In this document: in pieces, positions 7,218 through 15,539 of the stretch
How the letters are laid out: each line of letters begins with the position of its first letter
How positions within the stretch are numbered: the stretch's first letter is position 1
Assembly (NCBI GenBank): GCA_023387085.1
Contig: JAEWIL010000024.1
Coordinates: 1-24,874, forward strand
Reading direction: 5' to 3'
Length of the DNA: 24,874 nt
Source of the DNA: Pseudomonadota bacterium
Lineage (GTDB): Bacteria > Pseudomonadota > Alphaproteobacteria > Sphingomonadales > Sphingomonadaceae
Notes under the pieces: generated by a model
What the model was told of the DNA's origin: nothing
Database searches by the model: none
Seen by the model: the letters and a program-made list of their open reading frames with translations, nothing else
Made by a program: the position numbers and the translations under genes

Positions 7218-8000
7218 ATGGGAGAAAAGAGGGTGACGGGCAAAGCTGCCATCGATCTGGCGGGGCGGGTCGCGATCGTGACCGGCGGCACGCGCGGTCT
7301 TGGTCGGCAGATCGCCGCGTCGCTTGCCGCTGCCGGTGCGCACGTCGTCGTGTGCGGCCGCAGCGAACCCGCCGATCTGCCGTCCGGGGTCAGCTTCGTT
7401 GCGGCCGACATCAGGGACCCCGAGCAGGCCGAAGCGCTGGTCGCGGCGACGCTTGCCGCGCACGGGCGTCTCGATATCCTCGTCAACAACGCCGGCGGCT
7501 CCCCGCAGGCGGATGCGGCGAGCGCGAGCCCGCGCTTCTTTGATGCCATCATCAAGCTCAATCTCGCCGCGCCGATGTACATGGCCCGCGCCGCACACCC
7601 CGCGCTGGTTGCCGCGGGCGGCGGCTCGATCGTGAATATCGCGAGCGTGTCGGGCATTCGGCCCTCGCCGGGAACTGCCGCCTACGGCGCGGCCAAGGCC
7701 GGGCTTCTTAATCTCACCCAGAGCCTCGCCCAGGAGTGGGGCGGCGAGGGGATCCGCGTCAATGCGGTGGTCGTCGGTCTTGTCGAGACCGAAGCTGCCG
7801 AAGAGACCTATGGCGGCACGGACGCGCAGGCAGCGATCGCCGCCTCCTTGCCGCTGAAGCGCATGGGGAACGGCGGAGACATTGCCGGAACGGTCCTCTG
7901 GCTCTGCTCGGATCTCGCCTCCTGGGTCAGCGGCGCGCGCATCAACGTCGATGGCGGCGGCGAACGGCCCTATTTTCTCGATCTTGTAAAAGGAAGCTGA
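7218..8000 (+). CDS. Short-chain dehydrogenase/reductase of HIP degradation (Rv3549c-like)
   Basis: A 260-residue classical SDR: cofactor loop TGGTRGLG (residues 22-29), NNAGG (90-94) and catalytic S143, Y156 and K160. The stretches NNAGGSPQADAASASPRF and SVSGIRPSPGTAAYGAAKAG resemble an SDR that I recall from the M. tuberculosis KstR2 regulon (Rv3549c). That gene lies beside echA20 and ipdAB there, so oxidation or reduction of a hydroxy/keto group on a C/D-ring CoA intermediate is likely; the exact step is unassigned. ATG 7218 has no clear ribosome binding site, whereas GTG 7233 has GGGAG eight bases upstream and gives an N-terminus nearer the family length, so GTG 7233 may be the real start. 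First gene of the rightward operon. Confidence 0.88.
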   Translation: MGEKRVTGKAAIDLAGRVAIVTGGTRGLGRQIAASLAAAGAHVVVCGRSEPADLPSGVSFVAADIRDPEQAEALVAATLAAHGRLDILVNNAGGSPQADAASASPRFFDAIIKLNLAAPMYMARAAHPALVAAGGGSIVNIASVSGIRPSPGTAAYGAAKAGLLNLTQSLAQEWGGEGIRVNAVVVGLVETEAAEETYGGTDAQAAIAASLPLKRMGNGGDIAGTVLWLCSDLASWVSGARINVDGGGERPYFLDLVKGS

Positions 8001-8005
8001 AGCAT

Positions 8006-8926
8006 ATGGGGATCAAGGCCCTTGGCTATGTCGTGATCGCTACGGCGCAGGCCGAAGCCTGGGACCGCTACATGACCGACGTCGTCGGTGTGATGCGCGC
8101 AGGCAGCGCCGGCAATGGCGCCGCGCTCTACCGGATCGACGGGCGGCCCTTCCGTTTCTGGATCGAAGAGGGGCCCGGGGAATTGCTCGTTGCGGCCGCC
8201 TATGAGGTCGGCGGCGCCGAAACGCTCGCGGAGGTGGCCGGAAAGTGCCGGGCGGCGGGGCGGGAGGTGGTCGAGGGGTCGGCGGAAGAAGCCGCGGCGC
8301 GCGGGGTGGCCGCCTTCATTCGCACGAGCGACCCTGCCGGAAACGGCCTTGAATTCTTCCATGGCGACAGCCGCGACGAGGTCGCCTTCGTCTCGCCCGC
8401 CGGGGTCAGCGGCTTCGTGACCGGGGACATGGGCATGGGCCACGCCGTGTTCGCCGCGCCCAATTTCGAGGAATGCCACGCCTTCTACAAGGCGATCGGG
8501 TTCCACGACACCGATATACCGCGCTTCCATTTCAGCGATGCGCCCGACGATCCGGGCATGGGCTTCGCCTTCATGCACGCCGACAACGGCCGCCATCATT
8601 CGCTTGCGATCGGCGAGATGCCGCAATCGCCGCCGCGCTGCGTCCATCTCATGCTCGAGATGAAGACGCAGAGCGATGTCGGCAAATGCTACGACCGGAT
8701 GCGGCTCGCGAAGGTGGAAGAAAGCGCGAGCATCGGCCGCCATGTCAATGACCAGACCTTCGGCTTCTACATGAAGACGCCCGGCGGCTTCGACCTCGAG
8801 ATCGGCGCCGACCCGCTCGTGATCGACCCCGCGACCTGGGTGCCGACGGCGCATCTCCAGCCGAGCGAATGGGGACATGTCTGGGCCTGGCAAAAGGCCC
8901 TTGAGGAACAGGGAGAGCAGGCGTGA
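8006..8926 (+). CDS. hsaC: 3,4-DHSA extradiol dioxygenase
   Basis: A 306-residue type I (two vicinal-oxygen-chelate domains) extradiol dioxygenase that cleaves the catechol ring of 3,4-DHSA between C4 and C5. The C-terminal domain carries the Fe(II) triad H146 (GMGHAVF), H214 (CVHLMLEM) and E265 (GFDLEIG), and the conserved second-sphere residues H198, H246 and Y255. All are at the positions seen in BphC-type enzymes. ATG 8006 follows an AGGAAG site that lies at the end of the preceding gene; a longer open frame to 7736 is antisense-free but reads through that gene and is not used. It sits apart from hsaA and hsaD, which lie on the other divergent operon, so both operons must be co-expressed for A-ring cleavage. 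Confidence 0.95.
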   Translation: MGIKALGYVVIATAQAEAWDRYMTDVVGVMRAGSAGNGAALYRIDGRPFRFWIEEGPGELLVAAAYEVGGAETLAEVAGKCRAAGREVVEGSAEEAAARGVAAFIRTSDPAGNGLEFFHGDSRDEVAFVSPAGVSGFVTGDMGMGHAVFAAPNFEECHAFYKAIGFHDTDIPRFHFSDAPDDPGMGFAFMHADNGRHHSLAIGEMPQSPPRCVHLMLEMKTQSDVGKCYDRMRLAKVEESASIGRHVNDQTFGFYMKTPGGFDLEIGADPLVIDPATWVPTAHLQPSEWGHVWAWQKALEEQGEQA

Positions 8927-9810
8927 CTATCGACAAGCGGATGAGCGCGGGCGACGTCGTCGCCCAATTGTCCGACGGCATGACGATCGGCATCGGCGGC
9001 TGGGCGACCCGGCGCAAGCCGATGGCGCTGGTGCGCGAGATTCTGAAATCCGATCTCAAGGATCTGACGATCGTCGCCTATGGCGGACCCGATGTCGGCA
9101 TGCTGTGCGCCGCGGGCAAGGTGAAGAAGCTTGTCTTCTCCTTCGTCAGCCTCGATCACTATCCGCTCGAGCCGCATTTCCGTAACGCGCGCCAGGCAGG
9201 CGCGATCGATATTTTCGAGCTCGACGAGGGCATGTTTCAATGGGGGCTGCGCGCCGCCGCGATGCATCTTCCGTTCCTGCCGACCCGTGTCGGGATCGGC
9301 ACCGACATATTGAAGCAGTCGGGCTTCGCGTTCAAAATGGTGAAGAGCCCCTATGGCGACGGCGAGGAGCTGGTCGCGATGCCGGCGCTGAAGCTCGATG
9401 TCGCGCTCGTCCATGCGCATCGCTCGGACGCCAAGGGCAATCTCCTGACGCTCTCGCCCGATCCATTGTTCGACGAGCTCTTCATCCGCGCGGCGGACCG
9501 CGCCTATGCGAGCGTCGAGCAGATCGTGCCGACCGCCGATCTCGACATGGAGGCGAACGCCCGCTTCGCGATGGCCGAGCGAGCCCGCATCACCGGCGTC
9601 GTCGAGGCGCCGCTTGGCGCACATCCCACCAGCGCCGCGCCGGACTATCAGCTCGATCTCGCGCATCTCAAGACCTATGTCGAGAGCGCGGCCGCGCCCG
9701 AGGCCTGGGCGGCCTACCGCGCCTCCTACATCGATATCCCCGCGTCGGCCTATCCCGAAGCCGTCGGCGGCGAAGCCGCCATCCGCGCCCTGCCGCGCCC
9801 GGTCTATTGA
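8923..9810 (+). CDS. ipdA: COCHEA-CoA hydrolase alpha subunit (CoA-transferase family)
   Basis: A 295-residue class I CoA-transferase-fold alpha subunit. With IpdB it opens the last steroid ring (ring C) of COCHEA-CoA by a hydrolytic retro-Claisen reaction, rather than moving CoA. N-terminal MTIGIGGWATRRKPMALVRE (residues 20-39) and LVHAHRSDAKGN are family landmarks. E102 in FELDEGMFQWG aligns by eye with the active-site Glu of M. tuberculosis IpdA (E105 as I recall). The start is GTG 8923, whose GTGA overlaps the hsaC stop, with GGGAGAG just upstream. ipdB follows after 11 bp. Glutaconate or 3-oxoadipate CoA-transferase is the alternative family reading, but the neighbours favour IpdA. Confidence 0.93.
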   Translation: MTIDKRMSAGDVVAQLSDGMTIGIGGWATRRKPMALVREILKSDLKDLTIVAYGGPDVGMLCAAGKVKKLVFSFVSLDHYPLEPHFRNARQAGAIDIFELDEGMFQWGLRAAAMHLPFLPTRVGIGTDILKQSGFAFKMVKSPYGDGEELVAMPALKLDVALVHAHRSDAKGNLLTLSPDPLFDELFIRAADRAYASVEQIVPTADLDMEANARFAMAERARITGVVEAPLGAHPTSAAPDYQLDLAHLKTYVESAAAPEAWAAYRASYIDIPASAYPEAVGGEAAIRALPRPVY

Positions 9811-9821
9811 GGAGAGCCCAA

Positions 9822-10622
9822 GTGACTGCAGACATGACCGCAGACTTTACGCTCGCCGAACTCGTCATCACCGCCTGCGCCGAAGCCTGGCGCGGCGACG
9901 GCGAGATCATGGCGACCGGCATCGGCCCCTTGCCCCGGCTCGGTACCGCGCTTGCGAAGAAGACCTTCAACCCGCTTCTCCAGACCACCGACGGCGAGTG
10001 CTATTATGGCGACGAGCCGGTCCCGCCGGGCAAGCGGACGGGGCCGGTCGTCATCGAGGGCTATGCCAATTACGCGCGCGTCTTCGATGTGCTCTGGGGC
10101 GGACGCCGCCACTCGATGGTGAGCCCGGTCCAGATCGACCGCTTCGGGCAGGCAAATATCAGCGTGATCGGCGACCATGCGAAGCCCAAGGCGGCAATGC
10201 TCGGAGCGCGCGGCTTTCCGGGCAATTCGATCTGTCACCAGAACAGCTTTTTCATTCCAGCCCACAACAAGCGTGCCTTCGTCGAGGGCGAAGTCGATTT
10301 CGTCTGCATGGCCGGATATAATCCGGCCCGTTATCTCGGCGGCAAGCCGCCCGCCGGGCTCGACCTCCGGATCATCGTCACCAATTTGTGCGTGATGGAT
10401 TTCGGCGGGCCCGATCACCAGGTGCGCGTCATTTCGCTGCATCCTGGCGTGAGCTTCGACGAGGTCCAGGAGAATACAGGGTTCCCGCTCGCGTCCGTCG
10501 CGGGCGATATTCTCGAAACGCCGGCCCCCACCGCCGAGCAGTTGGCGCTCATCGCGGCGCTCGACCCGAACAATGTCCGCGCCGGCATTTTCAAGGACAA
10601 TCCCTCGGGCAGGAGAAACTGA
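9822..10622 (+). CDS. ipdB: COCHEA-CoA hydrolase beta subunit (CoA-transferase family)
   Basis: A 266-residue beta subunit partner of IpdA. Landmarks are TGIGPLPRLGTALAKKTFNP near the N-terminus, SMVSPVQIDRFGQANISVIG in the middle and LCVMDFGGPDHQVRVISLHP toward the C-terminus, all typical of CoA-transferase beta chains. Start: GTG 9822 has GGAGAG seven bases upstream; ATG 9834 is in frame but lacks a ribosome binding site. The open frame continues to 9240 only as a shadow of ipdA. One base separates its stop from the start of the next gene. Confidence 0.93.
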   Translation: MTADMTADFTLAELVITACAEAWRGDGEIMATGIGPLPRLGTALAKKTFNPLLQTTDGECYYGDEPVPPGKRTGPVVIEGYANYARVFDVLWGGRRHSMVSPVQIDRFGQANISVIGDHAKPKAAMLGARGFPGNSICHQNSFFIPAHNKRAFVEGEVDFVCMAGYNPARYLGGKPPAGLDLRIIVTNLCVMDFGGPDHQVRVISLHPGVSFDEVQENTGFPLASVAGDILETPAPTAEQLALIAALDPNNVRAGIFKDNPSGRRN

Positions 10623-10623
10623 C

Positions 10624-11520
10624 ATGCACGAGCTCGTCGAACCGCAGAAGGTCGATATCGTCTACGAGAAGGACAATCCCGTTCTCTACGAGGTGGTCGA
10701 CCATGTCGCCTGGGTGACGATGGATCGCCCCGACTTCAACAATGCCCAGAACGGGCAGATGACCTACGCCCTCGATGATGCCTTCAACAGGGCGGTGCAG
10801 GACGATGACGTCCGCGTCATCGTGCTTGCCGGCAATGGCAAGCATTTCTCCGCAGGGCATGACATCGGGACGCCGGGCCGCGACGTGCACAAGCATTTCG
10901 AGAACCGGCTGATGGTTCCGGGCCATGTCAACAAGCCGGCTGCCGAGCTGCTCTACACGCGCGAACAGGAACAATATCTTGGCATGTGCCGGCGCTGGCG
11001 CGATATCCCGAAGCCGACCGTCGCGATGGTGCAGGGCGCCTGCATCGCGGGCGGGCTGATGCTCGCGTGGGTATGCGACCTCATCATCGCTTCGGAGGAC
11101 GCCTTCTTCCAGGACCCGGTGAACCGCATGGGCATTCCGGGCGTCGAATATTTCGCGCACGCGTTCGAGTTGCCGCCGCGGGTCGCCAAGGAATTCCTGC
11201 TGCTCGGCGAGCGGATGAGCGCCGAGCGCGCACAGCAGTTCGGCATGGTCAACCGCATCGTCAGCCGGGAAGCGCTGCGCGAGGAGGTCGCCGCGGTGGC
11301 CGCCAAGCTCGCGGCGCAGCCGCGTCTCGGCAACTGGCTGACCAAGCAGGCGGTCAACCATGTCGAGGAATTGCGCGGCAAGCGCTCGGCGATGGATGCC
11401 GTCTTCCACATGCATCATTTCGCGCATGCGCAGAATGATCTCGTGCAGGGCAGCGCGATCGCCGGCCTCGGCGCCAAGGAAATGGCGGCGGCGAACAAGA
11501 AGCAGGCGGGCGAGGGCTGA
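10624..11520 (+). CDS. Atypical enoyl-CoA hydratase/isomerase (crotonase) family protein
   Basis: A 298-residue crotonase-fold protein, longer than usual owing to a charged insertion at residues 82-120. The oxyanion-hole strand is recognisable (HFSAGHDIG, residues 74-82; GACIAGGLMLAWVCD, residues 138-152). The two canonical catalytic glutamates are absent: their positions hold M146 and V166. A simple syn-hydration is therefore unlikely; an isomerase, hydrolase or C-C lyase role on a ring-opened CoA thioester is possible. It sits between ipdB and ipdC, where the M. tuberculosis cluster has no obvious counterpart that I recall, though proteobacterial steroid clusters carry an extra crotonase. 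ATG 10624 has an AGGAGA site; the upstream extension to 10573 is not used. Confidence 0.85.
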   Translation: MHELVEPQKVDIVYEKDNPVLYEVVDHVAWVTMDRPDFNNAQNGQMTYALDDAFNRAVQDDDVRVIVLAGNGKHFSAGHDIGTPGRDVHKHFENRLMVPGHVNKPAAELLYTREQEQYLGMCRRWRDIPKPTVAMVQGACIAGGLMLAWVCDLIIASEDAFFQDPVNRMGIPGVEYFAHAFELPPRVAKEFLLLGERMSAERAQQFGMVNRIVSREALREEVAAVAAKLAAQPRLGNWLTKQAVNHVEELRGKRSAMDAVFHMHHFAHAQNDLVQGSAIAGLGAKEMAAANKKQAGEG

Positions 11521-11523
11521 CCC

Positions 11524-12615
11524 ATGCATTCGGCGCTGCGATCCGTCATGACCGAGCGGCTGGGTTGCCGCGTGCCGGTGATCCAGACCGCGATGGGCTG
11601 GGTCGCCGAGCCGTCGCTCGTGATCGCGAGCAGCAACGCCGGCGCCTTCGGCTTTCTTGGCGCGGCGGTGATGACGCCCGATGAGGCGCGGACCAAGATC
11701 AAGGCGGTGCGCGAGGGGACCGACCGGCCGTTCGGGGTCAATTTCCACAGTTTCCAGCCGGGCGCCGATGCGATCGTCGAGCTGATCCTCGAGAACCGCG
11801 AACAGGTCCGCGCGGTGAGCTTCGGGCGCGGCCCGAATGCGAAGATGATCGGCCGCTTCAAGGATGCCGGAATATTGTGCGTGCCGACGGTCGGCGCGGT
11901 GAAACATGCGCAGAAAATGGTCGAGCTCGGCGTCGACATGGTGACGGTGCAGGGCGGCGAAGGCGGCGGGCATACGGGATCGGTCCCGACGACCGTGCTG
12001 CTGCCGCAGGTCCTCGATGCCGTCGATGTGCCCGTAATCGCGGCCGGCGGGTTCGGCGACGGGCGCGGCCTCGCGGCGGCGCTCGCCTATGGCGCGGTCG
12101 GCATCGCGATGGGAACACGCTTCCTTCTCACCGAGGAGAGCCCGGTGCCAGCCGCGACCAAGGCGGCCTATCTCGCCGCCTCGACCGACGGCATTCTCGT
12201 CACGACCAAGCTCGACGGCATTCCGCAGCGCATGGTGCGCACGCCGCTCATGGACCGCATCGAGAAATCGGGGCCGCTCGCGATGTGGCTGCGCGCCTTC
12301 GAGGCGGGCCTCGCGATGAAGCGCCAGACCGGCGCGTCCTGGATGCATTTCATCCGCACCGCGCGTGAGATGACCGCGCATGGCGCGATGCCGCTCAAAC
12401 AGGCGATGATGGCGGCGACGATGCCGATGCTCATCCAGAAGGCCGTCGTGCACGGCGACATCGAACATGGGGTGATGGCAACGGGCGTCGTCGGCGGCCG
12501 CATCGCCGAAATCCCGTCCTGCGAGCAGCTGGTCGGCCGGATCATCGCCGAGGCGGAAGACCGGCTTGCGGCGCTGGCGGGAAATCAAGGAGCTTTGGAT
12601 GCCGATACATTATAG
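11524..12615 (+). CDS. ipdC: IpdC-type FMN oxidoreductase (nitronate monooxygenase family)
   Basis: A 363-residue TIM-barrel flavoprotein of the 2-nitropropane dioxygenase/enoyl-reductase group. Visible landmarks are PVIQTAMGWVAEPSLVIASS (residues 18-37) and the FMN phosphate-binding and active-site loops VQGGEGGGHTGS and VIAAGGFGDGRGLAAAL. In actinobacteria IpdC acts on an unsaturated ring-C/D CoA intermediate before IpdAB. The position, one gene after ipdAB and directly before echA20, matches. It ends inside echA20 with a 17-bp overlap (12599-12615). A plain nitronate monooxygenase is possible on family grounds alone but unlikely in this context. Confidence 0.92.
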   Translation: MHSALRSVMTERLGCRVPVIQTAMGWVAEPSLVIASSNAGAFGFLGAAVMTPDEARTKIKAVREGTDRPFGVNFHSFQPGADAIVELILENREQVRAVSFGRGPNAKMIGRFKDAGILCVPTVGAVKHAQKMVELGVDMVTVQGGEGGGHTGSVPTTVLLPQVLDAVDVPVIAAGGFGDGRGLAAALAYGAVGIAMGTRFLLTEESPVPAATKAAYLAASTDGILVTTKLDGIPQRMVRTPLMDRIEKSGPLAMWLRAFEAGLAMKRQTGASWMHFIRTAREMTAHGAMPLKQAMMAATMPMLIQKAVVHGDIEHGVMATGVVGGRIAEIPSCEQLVGRIIAEAEDRLAALAGNQGALDADTL

Positions 12616-13348
12616 CGTCAGGGATCGCGTGGCCGAGATCCTCTTCGACCACCCGCCGGTCAATGCTTTCGACACCAGGGGATGGGAATCGATCCCGGCG
12701 CTTGTCGAGTGCGCGTCGGCCGACGAGGAGGTCCGCTGTCTGCTCATCCGGGCGGTCGGCCGGGGATTTTGCGGCGGCGTCGACATCAAGGAAATGCAGG
12801 CGCATCCCGAGCGCATCGCCAAGCTCAACCGCGACAATTATCTGACCTTCAAGGCGATCCGCGAATGCGCGATCCCGGTGGTCGGCGCGCTGCACGGTTT
12901 CGTGATCGGCGGCGGCGTCAACATCGCCGGCGCGTGCGACAGCCTGATCGCCGCCGAGGGCGCCTATTTCTCGCTGCCCGAGATCGATCGCGGCGCGATG
13001 GGCGGCGCCGCTTTCCTGTCGCGCATGCTGCCGGTCCAGAAGGTGCGCACCAATTTCTTCACCGGCGGCCGCATCCCGGTCGAGGATCTCCACCGCCATG
13101 GATCGATCGAGAAGATCGTGCCGCTCGAGGCGCTCGAGGCCGACGCGCGGGCGCTCTGCGAGACGATCGCGGGCAAAAGCCGGGCGGCGCTGGTGATCGC
13201 GAAGCAGGCGCTCAACCTCATCGAGCCTTCGAACCCCAGCGACAAATACCGGATCGAGCAGGGCTTCACCCTCGAGATGTATGCCCATGAAGACAGCCAG
13301 AAGGCGCGCGACGCCTTCGTGGACAGCAAGGAAGCGGCGAAGTTCTGA
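12599..13348 (+). CDS. echA20: HIEC-CoA ring-D hydrolase (crotonase family)
   Basis: A 249-residue crotonase-fold enzyme. It closely resembles my recollection of M. tuberculosis EchA20, with GFCGGVDIKEMQ (residues 56-67), SLPEIDRGAMGG (125-136) and YRIEQGFTLEM near the C-terminus. EchA20 opens ring D of the HIEC-CoA intermediate by hydrolysis. Of the usual glutamate pair, only E128 (LPEIDRG) is kept and the other position is N108, as expected for EchA20 rather than a hydratase. ATG 12599 has an AGGAG site eight bases upstream and lies within ipdC, so translation is probably coupled. Its TGA overlaps the next start as TGATG. Confidence 0.94.
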   Translation: MPIHYSVRDRVAEILFDHPPVNAFDTRGWESIPALVECASADEEVRCLLIRAVGRGFCGGVDIKEMQAHPERIAKLNRDNYLTFKAIRECAIPVVGALHGFVIGGGVNIAGACDSLIAAEGAYFSLPEIDRGAMGGAAFLSRMLPVQKVRTNFFTGGRIPVEDLHRHGSIEKIVPLEALEADARALCETIAGKSRAALVIAKQALNLIEPSNPSDKYRIEQGFTLEMYAHEDSQKARDAFVDSKEAAKF

Positions 13349-14493
13349 TGGATTTGACTTACACGCCCGAGCAAGAGCGGTTCCGTGCCGAAGTGCGCGC
13401 CTGGATGGAGGCGCATGTGCCGAAGGCGCCGCTCGAACATTATGATGCGACGCGCGAAGGATTCGAGGCGCACCGCGCCTGGGAGGCGACGCTGAAGTCG
13501 GGCGACTGGGGCATGGTGACCTGGCCAAAGGACTATGGCGGGCGCGGGGTCGATCTCATCCAGTGGCTGATCTTCGAGGAAGAATATTACCGCGCCAAGG
13601 CTCCCGGACGCGTCAACCAGAACGGGATATTCCTGCTCGGCCCCACCCTCATGGAGTTCGGCAGCGACGAGCAGAAGGCGCGCTTCCTGCCGCCGATGGC
13701 GAGCGGCGAGGAAATCTGGGCGCAGGCCTGGTCCGAGCCGCAGGCGGGGAGCGATCTGGCCGGCGTGCGCGCAACCGCGGTGCGCGACGGCGACGAATAT
13801 ATTCTGAACGGCCACAAGATCTGGTCGAGCCGCGCCGCCTTCGCCGACTGGGCCTTTGGCCTTTTTCGGGAGCCGGGCACCGAGCGCCACAAGGGGATGA
13901 GCCTCATCTTCTTCCGCTTCGACACGCCGGGCGTCACGCGCAACCCGATCAAGAAGATCAACGGACATGTGGGCTTCGCCGAGATCTTCCTCGAAAATGT
14001 CCGCGTGCCGGCCTTCAACCGGCTGGGCGAGGAGGGTCAGGGCTGGCACATCTGCATGGCGACCGCGGGCTTCGAGCGCGGCCTGATGCTCCGCTCGCCG
14101 GCGCGCTACCAGGTCGCGGCGGGGGAACTCGCGAAGCTCTGGGAAGCGCGCAAGCATGACTGCGATCCCGCGCTCGAGGCCGAGGTGGTGCGCGCCTTCA
14201 TGGGCGCCGAGGCTTATGCGCTTTCGATCTACAAGACCGCGAGCGCGCTCATGGCGGGCGCGAAGATCGGGCCCGAGGCGAGCACCAACAAGATATTCTG
14301 GTCCGAGCTCGACATTCATCTTCACCGCACCGCGCTCGCGATCCTCGGCCCCGACGCCGAGCTCGTGACCGAGCCCGGAGCGCACGACTGGATCGACGAT
14401 TATATCTTCTCGCTGGCGGGACCGATCTACGCCGGGTCGAACGAGATCCAGCGCAACATCATCGCCGAGCGCATGCTCGGACTGCCGCGCTGA
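13348..14493 (+). CDS. fadE31: Acyl-CoA dehydrogenase, catalytic subunit (FadE31-like)
   Basis: A 381-residue acyl-CoA dehydrogenase with the full N-terminal helical, beta and C-terminal helical domains. WAQAWSEPQAGSDLAGVRA (residues 124-142) is the flavin-contacting strand, and GPIYAGSNEIQRNIIAERM is the C-terminal family signature. The usual short-chain base position (YEG) is Ala; the base is more likely E243 in GFERG, the location used by isovaleryl-CoA and steroid ChsE-type enzymes. The sequence resembles FadE31 of the KstR2 regulon, which acts late in C/D-ring breakdown. The next gene is a shorter paralogue without this Glu, so the two should form an alpha2beta2 enzyme. The start overlaps the echA20 stop (TGATG). 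Confidence 0.9.
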   Translation: MDLTYTPEQERFRAEVRAWMEAHVPKAPLEHYDATREGFEAHRAWEATLKSGDWGMVTWPKDYGGRGVDLIQWLIFEEEYYRAKAPGRVNQNGIFLLGPTLMEFGSDEQKARFLPPMASGEEIWAQAWSEPQAGSDLAGVRATAVRDGDEYILNGHKIWSSRAAFADWAFGLFREPGTERHKGMSLIFFRFDTPGVTRNPIKKINGHVGFAEIFLENVRVPAFNRLGEEGQGWHICMATAGFERGLMLRSPARYQVAAGELAKLWEARKHDCDPALEAEVVRAFMGAEAYALSIYKTASALMAGAKIGPEASTNKIFWSELDIHLHRTALAILGPDAELVTEPGAHDWIDDYIFSLAGPIYAGSNEIQRNIIAERMLGLPR

Positions 14494-14507
14494 AGGGGAA
14501 CAGGGAC

Positions 14508-15539
14508 ATGGACTTCACCCTTAGCGAAGAACAGCTGATGTTCGCCGAAACGGCGCGGACCCTCTTTGCCGACACCTGCACCCCCGATCATTGGCGGCGC
14601 CTGATGGAAGCGGGCGAAAGCCGCGATCCGGCGCGCTGGCAGGCGATCGTGGAGACGGGCCTCACAGCCTTGCTGCTCCCCGAGAGCGCGGGCGGCCTCG
14701 GGCTGGCCGAACTCGACTTTGCGCTGATCGCAGAGGCGGCGGGCTATGTCGCGCTGCCAGATCCCCTGGTCGAGAGCGCCGGTGTGGCCGCCCCGATGCT
14801 CGCGGCGCTCGCACCCGATCACCCCGCGCTCGGCAATCCGGCCGCGACGATCGCGATCCAGGAGCGCGAGGGCGCGCTTGTTGCCGATGCCGACAGCGCG
14901 GCTGCGATCATCCTGCGGCGCGGCGACGACGCCTTCATCGCCGGCCCCGGCGATGTCCGTCTCGTGCGCCGCGACAGTATCGATCCCTTCCGCCGTCTCT
15001 TCTCGGTCGAGTGGGATGCGGGCACCGCCCGGGCGCTCGGCACCGCCGACTGGGAGCTGGCGCGCGATCGCGGGGCGCTCTTCGCGGCGGCGCAGGGCCT
15101 CGGCCTCGCGCAGCGCGCGGTCGACATGGCTGTGGCCTATGCCAAGGACCGCGAGCAGTTCGGCAAGCCGATCGGCAGCTACCAGGCAGTCAAACATCAG
15201 CTCTCGACCGCGCAGGTCGGCATCGAGTTCGCCCGTCCGGTGGTGCTCGCGGCCGCCGCCGACATCGCGCAGGGCGACATCCATTCGCGGGCGCGCGTCA
15301 GCCACGCGAAGATCGTCGCGCTCGAAACCGCCGATCTGGCCGCGCGCACCGCGATCCATGTCCATGGCGCGATGGGCTATAGCTGGGAGGTCGATGTCCA
15401 CCTGTTCCTGAAGCGCGCGCTCGCGCTCACCGGCTGCTGGGGCACGCCCGGCTTTCACCGCGCGCGCGTCGCGGCGCGCCTCTTCGGTCAGCCGACCGGA
15501 CCCGAATTCACCTTTGCACGGGATTTGCAACATGCCTGA
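14508..15539 (+). CDS. Acyl-CoA dehydrogenase, short non-catalytic partner subunit (FadE32/33-like)
   Basis: A 343-residue shortened acyl-CoA dehydrogenase homologue. N-terminal FTLSEEQLMFAETARTLF and C-terminal AYAKDREQFGKPIGSYQAVK and HGAMGYSWEVDVHLFLKRAL mark the family. The middle beta domain is reduced and no Glu occupies the GFERG position (RDRGALFAAA instead), so it probably contributes flavin binding in a heterotetramer with the preceding subunit. ATG 14508 follows GGGGAACAGGGAC, 14 bp after the previous stop. The 3' end overlaps fadA6 by 8 bp. FadE32 and FadE33 are the nearest family models; I cannot tell which. Confidence 0.88.
   Translation: MDFTLSEEQLMFAETARTLFADTCTPDHWRRLMEAGESRDPARWQAIVETGLTALLLPESAGGLGLAELDFALIAEAAGYVALPDPLVESAGVAAPMLAALAPDHPALGNPAATIAIQEREGALVADADSAAAIILRRGDDAFIAGPGDVRLVRRDSIDPFRRLFSVEWDAGTARALGTADWELARDRGALFAAAQGLGLAQRAVDMAVAYAKDREQFGKPIGSYQAVKHQLSTAQVGIEFARPVVLAAAADIAQGDIHSRARVSHAKIVALETADLAARTAIHVHGAMGYSWEVDVHLFLKRALALTGCWGTPGFHRARVAARLFGQPTGPEFTFARDLQHA

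Noticed and set aside
10591..12588. 665-codon minus-strand open frame opposite the crotonase and ipdC genes
   Set aside because: It is the longest frame in the window, but it crosses two well-recognised genes, lies antisense to both, and its His/Arg/Asp-rich translation shows no domain.
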